DNA of 64,000 nucleotides, from the NCBI RefSeq assembly GCF_022557175.1, contig NZ_CP092915.1:620001-684000 (forward strand), written 5' to 3'. This DNA comes from Mycolicibacterium sp. YH-1 (GTDB taxonomy: Bacteria > Actinomycetota > Actinomycetes > Mycobacteriales > Mycobacteriaceae). Positions 9,484 through 19,652 of the stretch are shown here, piece after piece; the stretch's first letter is position 1, and every line of letters begins with the position of its first letter. The notes beneath the pieces are model-generated. The model did not search any database. It saw only the letters and a list, made by a program, of their open reading frames with translations, and was not told where the DNA came from. The position numbers were made by a program, and so were the translations under genes.

Positions 9484-11910
9484 ATGAACCGAAAGAACGT
9501 CATCCGCACCCTCAGCGCGATAGCGGTCGTGTTGCTGCTGGGGTGGTCCTTCTTCTACTTCAGCGACGACACGCGAGGGTACAAGCCCGTCGACACGTCG
9601 GTGGCGATCGCGCAGGTCAATGCCGACAACGTCAACAGCGCCCAGATCGATGACCGCGAGCAGCAGGTACGTCTCGACCTGAAGAACGGCAACGGCGACA
9701 CCGAGAACAGCAACAAGATCATCTCCAAGTACCCCACGGGGTACGGGGTGCAGCTGTTCGAGGCCCTGAACGCCAAGAACGCCAAGGTCAACACCGTCGT
9801 CAACCAGGGCAGTGTGCTGGGCTCGCTGTTGATCTACCTGTTGCCGCTGCTCCTGCTGGTCGGCCTGTTCGTGATGTTCTCCCGCATGCAGTCGGGCGGA
9901 CGAATGGGCTTCGGGTTCGGCAAGTCCAAGGCCAAGCAGCTGAGCAAGGACATGCCCAAGACCACGTTCGCCGACGTCGCGGGCGTCGACGAGGCGGTCG
10001 AGGAGCTCTACGAGATCAAGGACTTCCTGCAGAACCCGACGCGGTATCAGGCGCTCGGCGCCAAGATCCCCAAGGGCGTGCTGCTGTACGGCCCGCCCGG
10101 TACCGGCAAGACGCTGCTGGCCCGCGCCGTCGCCGGTGAGGCCGAGGTCCCGTTCTTCACCATCTCCGGCTCGGACTTCGTCGAGATGTTCGTCGGCGTC
10201 GGGGCCTCGCGCGTTCGCGACATGTTCGAGCAGGCCAAGCAGAACAGCCCCTGCATCATCTTCGTCGACGAGATCGACGCCGTCGGCCGCCAGCGCGGCG
10301 CCGGCCTCGGCGGTGGGCACGACGAACGCGAACAGACGCTCAATCAGCTGCTGGTCGAGATGGACGGTTTCGGTGACCGCCAGGGCGTCATCCTGATCGC
10401 CGCCACCAACCGGCCCGACATCCTCGACCCGGCGCTGCTGCGGCCGGGCCGCTTCGACCGTCAGATCCCGGTGTCCAATCCCGATATCGCGGGGAGGCGC
10501 GCGGTGCTGCGCGTGCACTCGGCGGGTAAGCCGATCGCCCCCGACGCCGACCTCGACGGATTGGCCAAGCGCACCGTCGGTATGTCCGGCGCCGATCTGG
10601 CCAACGTCATCAACGAGGCCGCCCTGCTGACGGCCCGCGAGAACGGCACCGTCATCACTGGCGCCGCGCTCGAGGAGGCCGTCGACCGTGTCGTCGGCGG
10701 GCCGCGCCGCAAGGGCCGCATCATCAGCGAGCACGAGAAGAAGATCACCGCCTACCACGAGGGTGGTCACACCCTGGCGGCGTGGGCGATGCCCGATATC
10801 GAGCCGATCTACAAGGTCACGATCCTGGCCCGCGGTCGCACCGGTGGTCACGCGGTCGCTGTCCCCGAGGACGACAAGGGTCTGATGACCCGGTCAGAGA
10901 TGATTGCCCGCCTGGTCTTCGCCCTGGGTGGTCGCGCGGCCGAGGAACTGGTGTTCCGGGAGCCGACGACGGGCGCGGTGTCCGATATCGAGCAGGCCAC
11001 CAAGATCGCGCGCGCCATGGTCACCGAGTACGGCATGAGCGCCAAGCTGGGTGCGGTCCGCTACGGCACCGAGCACGGCGACCCGTTCCTGGGTCGCACG
11101 ATGGGCACGCAGGCCGACTACAGCCACGAGGTCGCGCAGATCATCGATGACGAGGTCCGTAAGCTCATCGAGGCCGCCCACACCGAGGCGTGGGAGATCC
11201 TGTCCGAGTACCGCGACGTGCTCGACATCCTCGCCGGTGAGCTTCTCGAGAAGGAGACGCTGCACCGCGTCGAACTCGAGGCGATCTTCGGTGATGTCCA
11301 GAAGCGGCCCCGGCTCACGATGTTCGACGACTTCGGGGGCCGCGTGCCGTCGGACAAGCCGCCGATCAAGACTCCCGGTGAACTCGCCATCGAACGCGGC
11401 GAGGAGTGGCCCAAGCCCGCTCCTGAGCCGGCGTTCAAGGCGGCCATCGCGGCCGCATCTCGCGCCGCAGAGGCGGCCGGAGGGCCATACGGCCCCGGCG
11501 GCCCGAATGGCTCCGGCGGCAACGGGACCGGTGTCAACGGGCAGGGCCACGGCGGTTGGCCCAACGGCGCCCCCGCGAACGGCGCGCCCGACAATGCCGG
11601 ACAGACACAGCCCGACTACGGCGCCCCCGCCGGTTGGCACGCACCAGGCTGGCCCCCTCGGCCAGGCCAGCAGGGTCACCCGGGCCAGCAGGGACAGCAG
11701 GGGCAGTGGTACCCGCCGCCGCCGCCGTCGGGGTGGGCGCCGCAGCCAGGAGGCCAGCCGCCGTATCCGCAGTATCAGCCGTACCCGCAGCCCGGGCCAC
11801 ACGTCCCGCAGGGGCGCTCACACGATCCGAATCGGACGCCGAGCCCTCCGCAAGACGAACAGGGAGACGGCCGGTCCGGCGACCAGCCCACCCCACCCCC
11901 ACCGGGCTGA
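9484..11910 (+). CDS. ftsH: ATP-dependent membrane zinc protease FtsH
   Basis: A membrane-anchored AAA+ protease that degrades membrane and short-lived proteins. Two membrane segments lie at residues ~7-26 and ~112-134. Walker A is GPPGTGKT (203-210), Walker B is CIIFVDEID, and the second region of homology is [18 protein letters not shown]. The zinc site is HEGGH at ~425-429. The last ~170 residues form a Gly/Pro/Gln-rich low-complexity tail. At 808 residues it is longer than the ~760 I recall for M. tuberculosis FtsH, mostly through that tail. It leads directly into folE, 18 nt downstream. Confidence 0.97.
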   Translation: MNRKNVIRTLSAIAVVLLLGWSFFYFSDDTRGYKPVDTSVAIAQVNADNVNSAQIDDREQQVRLDLKNGNGDTENSNKIISKYPTGYGVQLFEALNAKNAKVNTVVNQGSVLGSLLIYLLPLLLLVGLFVMFSRMQSGGRMGFGFGKSKAKQLSKDMPKTTFADVAGVDEAVEELYEIKDFLQNPTRYQALGAKIPKGVLLYGPPGTGKTLLARAVAGEAEVPFFTISGSDFVEMFVGVGASRVRDMFEQAKQNSPCIIFVDEIDAVGRQRGAGLGGGHDEREQTLNQLLVEMDGFGDRQGVILIAATNRPDILDPALLRPGRFDRQIPVSNPDIAGRRAVLRVHSAGKPIAPDADLDGLAKRTVGMSGADLANVINEAALLTARENGTVITGAALEEAVDRVVGGPRRKGRIISEHEKKITAYHEGGHTLAAWAMPDIEPIYKVTILARGRTGGHAVAVPEDDKGLMTRSEMIARLVFALGGRAAEELVFREPTTGAVSDIEQATKIARAMVTEYGMSAKLGAVRYGTEHGDPFLGRTMGTQADYSHEVAQIIDDEVRKLIEAAHTEAWEILSEYRDVLDILAGELLEKETLHRVELEAIFGDVQKRPRLTMFDDFGGRVPSDKPPIKTPGELAIERGEEWPKPAPEPAFKAAIAAASRAAEAAGGPYGPGGPNGSGGNGTGVNGQGHGGWPNGAPANGAPDNAGQTQPDYGAPAGWHAPGWPPRPGQQGHPGQQGQQGQWYPPPPPSGWAPQPGGQPPYPQYQPYPQPGPHVPQGRSHDPNRTPSPPQDEQGDGRSGDQPTPPPPG

Positions 11911-11928
11911 TACGAACGGAGTGACTAG

Positions 11929-12540
11929 ATGACGCGGTCGGAGATCGACCCGGTGCGGCGCACTGTGCCCCCGGCGTTCGACCAGGCTCGTGCCGAGGCC
12001 GCAGTCCGTGAGTTGCTCATCGCGGTCGGCGAGGATCCCGACAGGCACGGATTGATCGACACCCCTGCCAGGGTGGCGCGCGCGTACCAGGAGATGTTCG
12101 CGGGCCTCTACATCGATCCGGATCACGTGCTGGACACCACGTTCGACGAGCAGCACGACGAACTCGTACTGGTCAAGGAAATCCCGATGTACTCCACGTG
12201 CGAGCATCATCTGGTGGCGTTCCACGGGGTTGCGCACGTCGGTTACATCCCGGGCGTCGACGGGCGTGTGACAGGCCTGTCCAAGATCGCGCGGCTCGTC
12301 GACCTCTACGCGAAGCGCCCGCAGGTGCAGGAGCGACTGACCGCTCAGGTCGCGGACGGGTTGATGCGCAGGCTCAATCCGCGCGGCGTCATTGTCGTGA
12401 TCGAGGCCGAGCACCTGTGCATGGCGATGCGTGGTGTTCGCAAGCCCGGCGCCATCACCACGACGTCGGCCGTCCGCGGTCAGTTCAAGGTCGACAACGC
12501 ATCACGGGCCGAGGCGCTGGACCTGATTCTGCGACGGTGA
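11929..12540 (+). CDS. folE: GTP cyclohydrolase I
   Basis: First enzyme of tetrahydrofolate synthesis, converting GTP to dihydroneopterin triphosphate. The zinc ligands are visible as Cys91 and His94 in [12 protein letters not shown], plus the cysteine in [11 protein letters not shown]. It has 203 residues. GGAG lies 8 nt before ATG 11929. Its TGA overlaps the folP GTG, which begins the fol gene series. Confidence 0.97.
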   Translation: MTRSEIDPVRRTVPPAFDQARAEAAVRELLIAVGEDPDRHGLIDTPARVARAYQEMFAGLYIDPDHVLDTTFDEQHDELVLVKEIPMYSTCEHHLVAFHGVAHVGYIPGVDGRVTGLSKIARLVDLYAKRPQVQERLTAQVADGLMRRLNPRGVIVVIEAEHLCMAMRGVRKPGAITTTSAVRGQFKVDNASRAEALDLILRR

Positions 12541-13418
12541 GACCGACACGCGCGACCCCTCATCCCGTCGCTTCGCTCGCCCCGTTGGTGATGGGAGTCG
12601 TCAACGTCACCGATGACTCCTTCTCCGACGGCGGACTCTTTCTCGACAGGCAGCGCGCCGTCGAGCACGGCTTGGCACTGGCTGCCGAGGGTGCGCGGAT
12701 AATCGACGTCGGCGGTGAGTCGACCCGACCCGGCGCGGTGCGGATCGAGGCATCCGTGGAGACCGCCCGCGTGCTTCCCGTCGTCAAAGAGCTTGCCGAG
12801 CAGGGGATCACGGTCAGCATCGACACCATGCACGCCGACGTGGCACGGGCCGCGTTGGAGAACGGCGCCAGCATCGTCAACGACGTTTCCGGTGGGCGCG
12901 CCGACCCTGCCATGGCCCCGCTGCTCGCCGATGCCGGCGTGCCGTGGGTGCTGATGCACTGGCGTCCTCTGGACGCCGGTGAGCCACACCGGGTGCCCGA
13001 CTACCGCGACGTGGTCACCGATGTGCGCACCGAACTCCTTGCCGCCGTCGACGCCGCCGTGGCAGCCGGTGTTGACCCCGCCAACCTGATCATCGATCCG
13101 GGTCTGGGCTTTGCGAAGTCCGCCGCCCACAACTGGGCGCTGCTGCGGGCGCTGCCGGATCTGGTCGCCACCGGAATCCCGGTCCTGGTGGGGGCGTCGC
13201 GCAAGCGCTTCCTCGGAACGCTGCTCGCCGAGCCCACGGGCCAGGTACGCCCACCGGACGGCCGGGAGACGGCCACCGCGGTGATCTCCGCGCTGGCCGC
13301 GCTGCACGGTGCCTGGGGTGTTCGAGTGCACGATGTGCGCGCGTCGGTGGACGCACTGAAGGTCCTGGGTGCCTGGCAGGGGCGAAGCGATGTGGAGGGT
13401 GTCGGCGACCATGGCTGA
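12537..13418 (+). CDS. folP: Dihydropteroate synthase (sulfonamide target)
   Basis: Joins p-aminobenzoate to the pterin diphosphate. [15 protein letters not shown] is the DHPS signature (pyrophosphate loop), followed by [36 protein letters not shown] and [12 protein letters not shown] 12537 overlaps the folE stop by 3 nt (GTGA) and gives 293 residues. The first ~18 residues before the signature are not conserved and include a GTCGCTTCGCTC stretch resembling the core of the repeat at 7476. Confidence 0.96.
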   Translation: MRPTRATPHPVASLAPLVMGVVNVTDDSFSDGGLFLDRQRAVEHGLALAAEGARIIDVGGESTRPGAVRIEASVETARVLPVVKELAEQGITVSIDTMHADVARAALENGASIVNDVSGGRADPAMAPLLADAGVPWVLMHWRPLDAGEPHRVPDYRDVVTDVRTELLAAVDAAVAAGVDPANLIIDPGLGFAKSAAHNWALLRALPDLVATGIPVLVGASRKRFLGTLLAEPTGQVRPPDGRETATAVISALAALHGAWGVRVHDVRASVDALKVLGAWQGRSDVEGVGDHG

Positions 13419-13794
13419 TCGAATTGAGCTGCGCGGCTTGACCGTTCGAGGAAACCACGGTGTGTTCGATCACGAGCGGGTCGAGGGCCAGGACTTCGTC
13501 GTGGATCTGACGGTGTGGGTCGACCTCGCCGCCGCGGCCGCCAGTGATGACCTGGCAGACACCCTCGACTACGGATCGTTGGCGCAGCGCGCGGCGGACA
13601 TCATTGCCGGACCGCCGCGAAACCTGATCGAGACGGTCGCCGCCGAGATCGCCGAGGACGTCATGGTCGATGCACGAGTGCACGCCGTTGAGGTGGTGGT
13701 GCACAAGCCGCACGCACCGATCCCGTTGTCGTTCACCGATGTTGCCGTTGTGGCTCGCAGGTCCAGGCGCTCCGGCAGGGGTGGCCCCGAGTGA
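13411..13794 (+). CDS. folB: Dihydroneopterin aldolase
   Basis: Converts dihydroneopterin to 6-hydroxymethyl-dihydropterin. The 127-residue protein has the typical [19 protein letters not shown] start, the substrate-binding stretch [10 protein letters not shown], and [10 protein letters not shown] near the C-terminus. ATG 13411 lies inside the last codons of folP (8-nt overlap), and its stop overlaps folK by 4 nt. An upstream in-frame start at 13369 is judged to be a shadow within folP. Confidence 0.95.
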   Translation: MADRIELRGLTVRGNHGVFDHERVEGQDFVVDLTVWVDLAAAAASDDLADTLDYGSLAQRAADIIAGPPRNLIETVAAEIAEDVMVDARVHAVEVVVHKPHAPIPLSFTDVAVVARRSRRSGRGGPE

Positions 13795-14306
13795 CTCGAG
13801 TCGTGTTGTCCATCGGATCGAACCTCGGCGATCGCCTGGCCCGGCTGCAATCAGTGGTGGACGGTCTGGGTGCCGCGGTGCGGGCCGTGTCCCCGGTCTA
13901 TGAGACGGCAGCGTGGGGTGGTGTCGAACAGGGGCCCTTCCTCAACGCCGTGGTGATCGCCGACGATCCCGCGTTGGACGCTCGGGCGTGGCTGCGGCGA
14001 GGCCAGGAACTCGAGCGCGCTGCCGACCGCGTCCGCGAGGTGCATTGGGGCCCGCGCACACTCGACGTCGACATCGTCACGTGTCATGACGGCTCGGCCG
14101 AGGTGACGTCTGACGACGAGGAACTCACCCTGCCGCATCCGCTGGCACATCAGCGGGCCTTCGTCCTTGCCCCCTGGCTGGCAGTGGATCCGTCGGCCAC
14201 TTTGACCGTGGCCGGTGAGACGACACCCGTCGCAGCACTGCTCGACGCCATCGACGCCGACGAGCGGGCGGGCGTGCGCCAAGTCGATCTGGCGTTGGCA
14301 CTCTGA
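13791..14306 (+). CDS. folK: 6-hydroxymethyl-7,8-dihydropterin pyrophosphokinase
   Basis: Activates hydroxymethyl-dihydropterin with ATP, giving the folP substrate. Conserved pieces are [13 protein letters not shown] (N-terminus), [11 protein letters not shown], the metal-binding [10 protein letters not shown], and [15 protein letters not shown]. It has 171 residues and begins at GTG 13791, inside the folB stop. Its own TGA overlaps the next ATG by 1 nt. Confidence 0.95.
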   Translation: MTRVVLSIGSNLGDRLARLQSVVDGLGAAVRAVSPVYETAAWGGVEQGPFLNAVVIADDPALDARAWLRRGQELERAADRVREVHWGPRTLDVDIVTCHDGSAEVTSDDEELTLPHPLAHQRAFVLAPWLAVDPSATLTVAGETTPVAALLDAIDADERAGVRQVDLALAL

Positions 14307-14782
14307 TGGGACCGACCCGCAAGCGTGACCTGACGGTGGCGACCCTGATCGCGGCTGTCGCCGGCTACATCCTGGTGATCGGCCTGTACCGGTGGTTCCC
14401 GCCGCTGACGGTGTGGACGGGGCTGTCGCTCCTCCTGGTCGGGGCCGCCGAGGCCGGGTGGGGGTTCTACATCCGGTCGAAGATCGGCGCCGGTGAGATC
14501 GGGCCAGGACGCGGGCGGGTGCACCCGTTGGCCGTGGCGCGTGCGGTCACCATCGCGAAGGCGTCGGCATGGATGGGGGCGGTGGTACTCGGCTGGTGGA
14601 TCGGCGTCATCGTGTATCTGCTCCCGCGTCGAGACGTGATCAGGGTGGCGGGCGAGGACACCGCGGGTGCCGTCGTCGCGGCGTTGAGCGCGCTGGCTCT
14701 GGTGATCGGGGCGCTCTGGCTACAGCATTGCTGCAAGTCTCCGCAGGATCACTCCGAGGACCCGGATGGCGTTCCGGAGTAG
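14306..14782 (+). CDS. DUF3180 membrane protein (Rv3605c-like)
   Basis: A 158-residue integral membrane protein with four predicted segments: VATLIAAVAGYILVIGLY, WTGLSLLLVGAAEAGWGF, a pair around WMGAVVLGWWIGVIVYLL, and AVVAALSALALVIGALWLQ. It matches the DUF3180 family that follows folK in actinobacteria. No catalytic motif is seen and its function is unknown. Its start overlaps the folK stop (TGATG), so it is translated with the folate genes. Confidence 0.85.
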   Translation: MGPTRKRDLTVATLIAAVAGYILVIGLYRWFPPLTVWTGLSLLLVGAAEAGWGFYIRSKIGAGEIGPGRGRVHPLAVARAVTIAKASAWMGAVVLGWWIGVIVYLLPRRDVIRVAGEDTAGAVVAALSALALVIGALWLQHCCKSPQDHSEDPDGVPE

Positions 14783-14859
14783 CCGATCTGCGAGGTCGGT
14801 GCGCCGAATCGCCGAACTGGTCGACACGCGATGTGAGCTGTGACCGGTACAGTCGGCCC

Positions 14860-16407
14860 ATGACCGATCCGACTCGTGGGACGCGCTCTCGGCGCGCCAC
14901 CCGGAGGCCGGGTTGGGCGCTTATGACGACGTTGCTGGTGCTCGCCATTCTGGCCAGTTCTGCGCTGGTGTTCACCAATCGCGTTGAGCTGCTGAAGCTT
15001 GCCGTGATCGTCGCACTGTGGGCCGCGGTGGTCGCGGCGTTCGTGTCCTTCATCTACCGCAGGCAGGCCGACGTCGACTCCGCCAGGGCCCGTGACCTCA
15101 AGCTCGTCTACGACTTGCAGCTCGACCGCGAGATCTCGGCGCGCCGCGAGTACGAACTGTCCGTCGAGTCCGCGGTGCGACGTGAGCTGGCCTCCGAGAT
15201 GCAATCGCAGGCCGCCGACGAGGTGGCCAGCCTGCGCGCCGAACTCGCGGCACTGCGTGCGAACCTCGAGATCCTCTTCGACACCGATCTGGCGCACCGT
15301 CCCGCGCTGGAGACCGAGCGCAGCAGCGTGCACGGGTTCGCCGACTGGGATGGCGCCGATGACGGATCGGATCGCGAGCGCTTCGCGCCGGGCCGCGTCA
15401 TAAGCAGCCGTATCGACACCGAGGATGCTGACGCGACCGACCCCAACACCGAGGAGAGCCCGATCATCGACGTCCCTGTCGAGCCACCGCCGGCGGAACC
15501 CGATTGGGCAGTGCAGCCGGCCGCTGGTGCGCATCGACGGCCGTCCGAGGTCGACCCGGCATCACGCTGGCAAGCCCCGGCACCGGTGACGCCGCCACCG
15601 CCGCCGGTGACGCCGGTAATGCCGACGCCGCCGCCGGTGCCGCCACCACCGCCACCGGAGCCGACGTGGACACCCGAGCCGGCGCCCGCCCCGGCGGCGT
15701 CCGGAGCTGCGCGTCCGTGGCTGCCCTCGCAGCCTCCGGTGTCCGCACCACCGACGACCCCGCCTGCTTCGGTGCTGCCACCGCCACCGCCACCGCCACC
15801 GCCGCCACCCGTGCAGCAGCCCGCGGCGCGTTCGCCGTGGCAGGAACCCGAGCGTCCCGGTCGACACACCTCGGATCCCGAACCCGCAGTCACATCGACC
15901 GGGTGGCGGCCCGTACCGGCCGAGGGCGAGTTCATCCCCGCAGGCACCCCGGGCAGCAACTGGGTCGCCCCGACGGTGGACAACGGGGCCGAACTCCCAT
16001 CACCTCCCGCCGTACCCCTGGTGCCTCCGGCCGTGACGTCGCCTCCGGCCGTGACACCGTCTCCCGCCATGGCACCGCCTTCGACCGAGCCCGGGGCCGG
16101 CGGCAGGCACTGGACGCCTCAGGACCCGGCGGCCTCGGAGCCGGCGCGTCGGGCACGGCACTCGTCTCCCGGGCAGGATCCGGGCCGGCCGTCGCCGCCC
16201 ACCCTCGCGACCGCTGCGCCGCCGACCTCCCGCGAGCCCGAGAAGCCGCGCCCGTCGCGGCACCGCGGCCCGGAAGAACCCGAGGAACGCGAGGAGCCCA
16301 GCGAACCGGAAGGGCAGCACAGCGGTGGCCTGCCGGCATCGGAGTTGCTGGCACGGCTGCAGGGAAGCTCGACGGGAGGCGGCAGGCGCCGTCGTCGCGA
16401 GGAGTGA
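14860..16407 (+). CDS. Proline-rich membrane protein (Rv3604c-like)
   Basis: A 515-residue protein of unknown function. Two membrane segments near the N-terminus (residues ~20-38 and ~42-63) are followed by a charged coiled-coil-like stretch (~66-145, with SEMQSQAADEVASLRAELAALR). A long disordered tail rich in Pro, Ala and Thr, including polyproline runs, follows, and the protein ends in a basic GGRRRRREE. ATG 14860 starts just before the first membrane segment; the open frame extends to 14569 inside the previous gene. Position between folK and panC is the usual mycobacterial one. Confidence 0.83.
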   Translation: MTDPTRGTRSRRATRRPGWALMTTLLVLAILASSALVFTNRVELLKLAVIVALWAAVVAAFVSFIYRRQADVDSARARDLKLVYDLQLDREISARREYELSVESAVRRELASEMQSQAADEVASLRAELAALRANLEILFDTDLAHRPALETERSSVHGFADWDGADDGSDRERFAPGRVISSRIDTEDADATDPNTEESPIIDVPVEPPPAEPDWAVQPAAGAHRRPSEVDPASRWQAPAPVTPPPPPVTPVMPTPPPVPPPPPPEPTWTPEPAPAPAASGAARPWLPSQPPVSAPPTTPPASVLPPPPPPPPPPPVQQPAARSPWQEPERPGRHTSDPEPAVTSTGWRPVPAEGEFIPAGTPGSNWVAPTVDNGAELPSPPAVPLVPPAVTSPPAVTPSPAMAPPSTEPGAGGRHWTPQDPAASEPARRARHSSPGQDPGRPSPPTLATAAPPTSREPEKPRPSRHRGPEEPEEREEPSEPEGQHSGGLPASELLARLQGSSTGGGRRRRREE

Positions 16408-16436
16408 GCTAGTCTCTTGGCGTCCGTCCGGTACCC

Positions 16437-17417
16437 GTGGAGCGGGACCGGAACGAGTTAACTCATGACGTCAGCGAGGTCGTCGCAGTGGGGACCCCCA
16501 ACGCATTCCGCCCGGCCCGTCTCGCGGTGGGCATCATCTCCGCAGGTCGGGTCGGTACGGCCCTCGGGGTAGCGCTCGAACGGGCCGAGCACGTCGTGGC
16601 GGCCTGCAGCGCCATCTCGAGTGCCTCGCTGCGGCGCGCCGAGCAGCGACTGCCCGATTCTCCTGTGCTACCCGTGGACGAGGTTGCGCGCCGCGCGGAG
16701 TTGTTGCTGCTGGCGGTCCCCGACGCAGAACTGGCGGGCCTGGTGTCGGGCCTGGCGGCCACCGGCTCGGTCCGACCGGGCACCATCGTCGTCCACACCT
16801 CGGGAGCCAACGGCGTCACGCTGCTGAACCCCCTCACCGAACAGGGCTGCATCCCGCTGGCGATCCACCCGGCGATGACCTTCACCGGAGCCGACGAGGA
16901 CATCGCCCGGCTATCGGAGTCCTGCTTCGGGATCACCGCGGCCGACGAGGTCGGCTACGCCATCGCGCAGTCCCTGGTCCTCGAGATCGGCGGTGAGCCG
17001 TTCCGAGTGCGTGAGAACGCCCGAACGCTGTACCACGCAGCGCTTGCACATGCGGGCAATCACGTCAGCACCGTGGTGCTCGACGCCGTCGAGGCACTTC
17101 GCGTCGCGCTCCGGGGGCAGGAGTTGCTGGGGCAGGAACTCGTCGGTGACGGCCCGGGCGGGCTCGCCGAGCGGGTCATCGCCCCACTGGCTCGGGCATC
17201 GCTCGACAACGCGTTGCGCCGCGGCCAGAGTGCGCTGACGGGCCCCGTGGCCCGTGGTGACGCATCGGCGGTGCGTGCGCACCTGCTGGCCTTCGCCGAA
17301 GCCGATCCCGAACTCGGGCAGGCATACCGGGCGAACTCGCTGCGGACCGCGCAGCGGGCGCACGCCTCCGAAGACGTATTCGCCGTATTGACCGCCGATC
17401 CCGGGGAGAAGTCCTGA
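16437..17417 (+). CDS. Rossmann-fold / DUF2520 protein (Rv3603c-like)
   Basis: A 326-residue dehydrogenase-like protein. The N-terminal NAD(P)-binding motif reads [17 protein letters not shown], and VVHTSGANG and AIHPAMTF follow. The C-terminal DUF2520 helical domain includes [16 protein letters not shown]. The fold resembles 6-phosphogluconate or ketopantoate-type reductases. It lies immediately before panC-panD, so a role near pantothenate synthesis is possible but unproven. The start is uncertain: GTG 16437 is used, and GTG 16489 would remove 17 non-conserved residues. Confidence 0.85.
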   Translation: MERDRNELTHDVSEVVAVGTPNAFRPARLAVGIISAGRVGTALGVALERAEHVVAACSAISSASLRRAEQRLPDSPVLPVDEVARRAELLLLAVPDAELAGLVSGLAATGSVRPGTIVVHTSGANGVTLLNPLTEQGCIPLAIHPAMTFTGADEDIARLSESCFGITAADEVGYAIAQSLVLEIGGEPFRVRENARTLYHAALAHAGNHVSTVVLDAVEALRVALRGQELLGQELVGDGPGGLAERVIAPLARASLDNALRRGQSALTGPVARGDASAVRAHLLAFAEADPELGQAYRANSLRTAQRAHASEDVFAVLTADPGEKS

Positions 17418-18358
17418 GTACTCGCAAACCGCCCAAGTTCAACCCGGGCGAACTCAACGTCTACTCGCGACCGAGCGAGATGGCCGATGTCTCGCGTGCC
17501 CTGCGCGCGACCGGTCGCCGCATCATGCTGGTGCCCACGATGGGCGCGCTGCACGACGGGCACCTCTCTCTGGTGCGTGCCGCCAAGCGGGTGCCGGGCT
17601 CCGTCGTCGTGGTGTCGATCTTCGTGAACCCCTTGCAGTTCGGCGCCGGTGAGGACCTCGACGCCTATCCGCGGCCGCTGGACGCCGACCTCGCGCTGTT
17701 GCGGGCGGAGGGCGTCGAGATCGCCTTCACGCCGACGGCCGCCGACATGTATCCGGCGGGCCAACGCACCACGGTCCTGCCGGGCCCGCTGGGCGCCGAA
17801 CTCGAGGGCGATTCGCGGCCAACGCATTTCGCGGGCATGCTGACCGTCGTTCTCAAGCTGCTGCAGATCGCGCGACCGGATCGGGCGTTCTTCGGTGAGA
17901 AGGACTACCAGCAGCTGGTACTGGTCCGACAGATGGCCGACGATTTCAATCTCGACGTGCGGATCGTCGCGGTGCCCATCGTGCGGGAACCCGACGGCCT
18001 CGCGATGTCCTCGCGCAACGCCTATCTCGACGACGTGCAGCGCGAACACGCGGGTGCGTTGTCCGCTGCGCTGCTGGCAGGTATGTACGCCGCGTCGCGC
18101 GGTGTGGACGCCGCACTGGATGCGGCGCGGGCCGTCCTCGACGAGGTACCGGCCATCGACGTCGAGTACATCGAGATCCGCGACACCTGGCTGGGGCCAC
18201 CACCCGCCGAGGGGGTTGCCCGACTGCTGGTGGCGGGCAGGCTCGGGCGAACGCGGCTGCTGGACAACATCGCGATCGACATCGGCGCATCCGCCGGCAT
18301 CGACGGGCACTCCCGGGTCGAGTCGGATGGGAACCACGAATTACCCTGGAGGAATTGA
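17414..18358 (+). CDS. panC: Pantoate-beta-alanine ligase, apparent CTG start
   Basis: Condenses pantoate and beta-alanine to pantothenate using ATP. Conserved motifs are [38 protein letters not shown] and MSSRNAYL. The conserved N-terminus [10 protein letters not shown] lies upstream of the first ATG (17480), and the frame has no ATG, GTG or TTG there. CTG 17414 overlaps the previous stop (CTGA), is preceded by GGGGAGAAG at ideal spacing, and gives 314 residues, close to the ~309 I recall for M. tuberculosis PanC. A start at 17480 would delete 22 residues. The stop overlaps the panD ATG. Confidence 0.9.
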   Translation: MSTRKPPKFNPGELNVYSRPSEMADVSRALRATGRRIMLVPTMGALHDGHLSLVRAAKRVPGSVVVVSIFVNPLQFGAGEDLDAYPRPLDADLALLRAEGVEIAFTPTAADMYPAGQRTTVLPGPLGAELEGDSRPTHFAGMLTVVLKLLQIARPDRAFFGEKDYQQLVLVRQMADDFNLDVRIVAVPIVREPDGLAMSSRNAYLDDVQREHAGALSAALLAGMYAASRGVDAALDAARAVLDEVPAIDVEYIEIRDTWLGPPPAEGVARLLVAGRLGRTRLLDNIAIDIGASAGIDGHSRVESDGNHELPWRN

Positions 18359-18765
18359 TGTTCCGCACAATGCTGAAGTCGAAGATTCACCGGGCCACGG
18401 TGACGCAGGCGGACCTGCACTACGTCGGATCGGTGACCATCGACGAGGATCTGATGGACGCGGCCGACCTGCTCGAGGGCGAGCAGGTGACCATCGTCGA
18501 CATCGACAATGGCAACCGCTTGGTGACCTATGCCATCACCGGTGAACGCGGCAGCGGCGTCATCGGGATCAACGGTGCGGCGGCCCACTTGATTCACCCG
18601 GGCGATCTGGTGATCCTGATCGCCTACGCCACGCTGGCGGATGCCGAGGCCCGGTCGTATGAGCCCCGGATCGTCTTCGTCGACGGACAGAACCGCCAGC
18701 TCGACCTCGGTGTCGATCCCGCCCACGTGCCGGCCAACGCCGCCGGCCTGATGTCCCCGCGGTAG
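18358..18765 (+). CDS. panD: Aspartate 1-decarboxylase
   Basis: Makes beta-alanine for pantothenate. It is a pyruvoyl enzyme made as a proenzyme that cleaves itself between Gly24 and Ser25, visible as YVGSVTID. It has 135 residues. GGAGGAAT precedes ATG 18358. Its ATG shares a base with the panC stop, so the two are coupled. The family is also linked to pyrazinoic acid action. Confidence 0.97.
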   Translation: MFRTMLKSKIHRATVTQADLHYVGSVTIDEDLMDAADLLEGEQVTIVDIDNGNRLVTYAITGERGSGVIGINGAAAHLIHPGDLVILIAYATLADAEARSYEPRIVFVDGQNRQLDLGVDPAHVPANAAGLMSPR

Positions 18766-18768
18766 ACC

Positions 18769-19572
18769 GTGCTACTCGCGATCGACGTCCGCAACACCCA
18801 CACCGTCGTCGGGCTGATATCGGGCTCGGGTGACCACGCGAAGGTGGTGCACAACTGGCGAATTCGCACCGAATCCGAGGTCACCGCCGATGAGCTGGCA
18901 CTCACCATCGACGGGCTGATCGGCGACGACGCCGAACGCCTCACCGGCGCCACCGGGCTGTCCACGGTGCCGTCGGTGCTGCACGAGATCAGGGTGATGC
19001 TCGAGCAGTACTGGCCCTCTGTTCCGCACGTGCTCATCGAACCCGGTGTGCGGACTGGTATTCCGCTGCTCGTCGACAACCCGAAGGATATTGGGGCCGA
19101 CCGCATCGTCAACTGCCTTGCCGCCTATCACCGGTTCCGGGGTGCCGCGATCGTCGTCGACTTCGGCTCGTCGATATGCGTTGACGTCGTGTCGGCCAAG
19201 GGGGAGTTCCTGGGTGGTGCCATCGCCCCCGGCGTGCAGGTGTCCTCGGATGCCGCCGCGGCGCGCTCGGCCGCGCTGCGCCGTGTCGAGCTGACTAGGC
19301 CGCGTTCGGTCGTCGGAAAGAACACCGTGGAGTCGATGCAGTCCGGTGCGGTGTTCGGCTTCGCCGGTCTGGTCGACGGGTTGGTGAACCGGATCCGCGA
19401 CGATATCGACGGATTCGGCGGCGACGACGTCGCGGTCGTGGCGACCGGACACACCGCGCCGCTGGTGCTGCCCGATCTGCGCACCGTCGAGCACTACGAC
19501 AAGCACCTGACATTGGACGGGCTGCGCATGGTGTTCGAGCGCAATAGAGACAACCAGCGGGCCAAGCGCTAA
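18769..19572 (+). CDS. coaX: Type III pantothenate kinase
   Basis: First committed step of coenzyme A synthesis in this cluster. The ATP-binding start is [17 protein letters not shown] (family DxGNT, here DVRNT). [24 protein letters not shown] and [14 protein letters not shown] follow, then GGAIAPG and GHT. It has 267 residues. GTG 18769 is 3 nt after the panD stop. The DVRNT variant at the first phosphate-binding loop is typical of mycobacterial CoaX as far as I recall. Confidence 0.93.
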   Translation: MLLAIDVRNTHTVVGLISGSGDHAKVVHNWRIRTESEVTADELALTIDGLIGDDAERLTGATGLSTVPSVLHEIRVMLEQYWPSVPHVLIEPGVRTGIPLLVDNPKDIGADRIVNCLAAYHRFRGAAIVVDFGSSICVDVVSAKGEFLGGAIAPGVQVSSDAAAARSAALRRVELTRPRSVVGKNTVESMQSGAVFGFAGLVDGLVNRIRDDIDGFGGDDVAVVATGHTAPLVLPDLRTVEHYDKHLTLDGLRMVFERNRDNQRAKR

Positions 19573-19638
19573 CCGCACTGGGGTCGTGAGGAGCGTGGCC
19601 TCAGCGGTCGCGTCGGTGGGGCCGGGCGCGACTTCATT

Positions 19639-19652
19639 TAAGCTGGCACGTC
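19639..19652 (+). promoter_or_regulatory. Candidate leaderless promoter of lysS
   Basis: TAAGCT at 19639-19644 is a TAnnnT -10 hexamer ending 8 nt before the lysS GTG. No ribosome site is present, so transcription may begin at or next to the start codon. Confidence 0.5.

Noticed and set aside
9325..10851. 508-aa minus-strand frame opposite ftsH
   Set aside because: Antisense shadow of FtsH, overlapping the ftsH promoter and the ephA start.
17414..17480. Frameshift or truncation of panC
   Set aside because: The frame is open and conserved up to the previous stop; only the start codon is unusual, so a CTG start explains it better.
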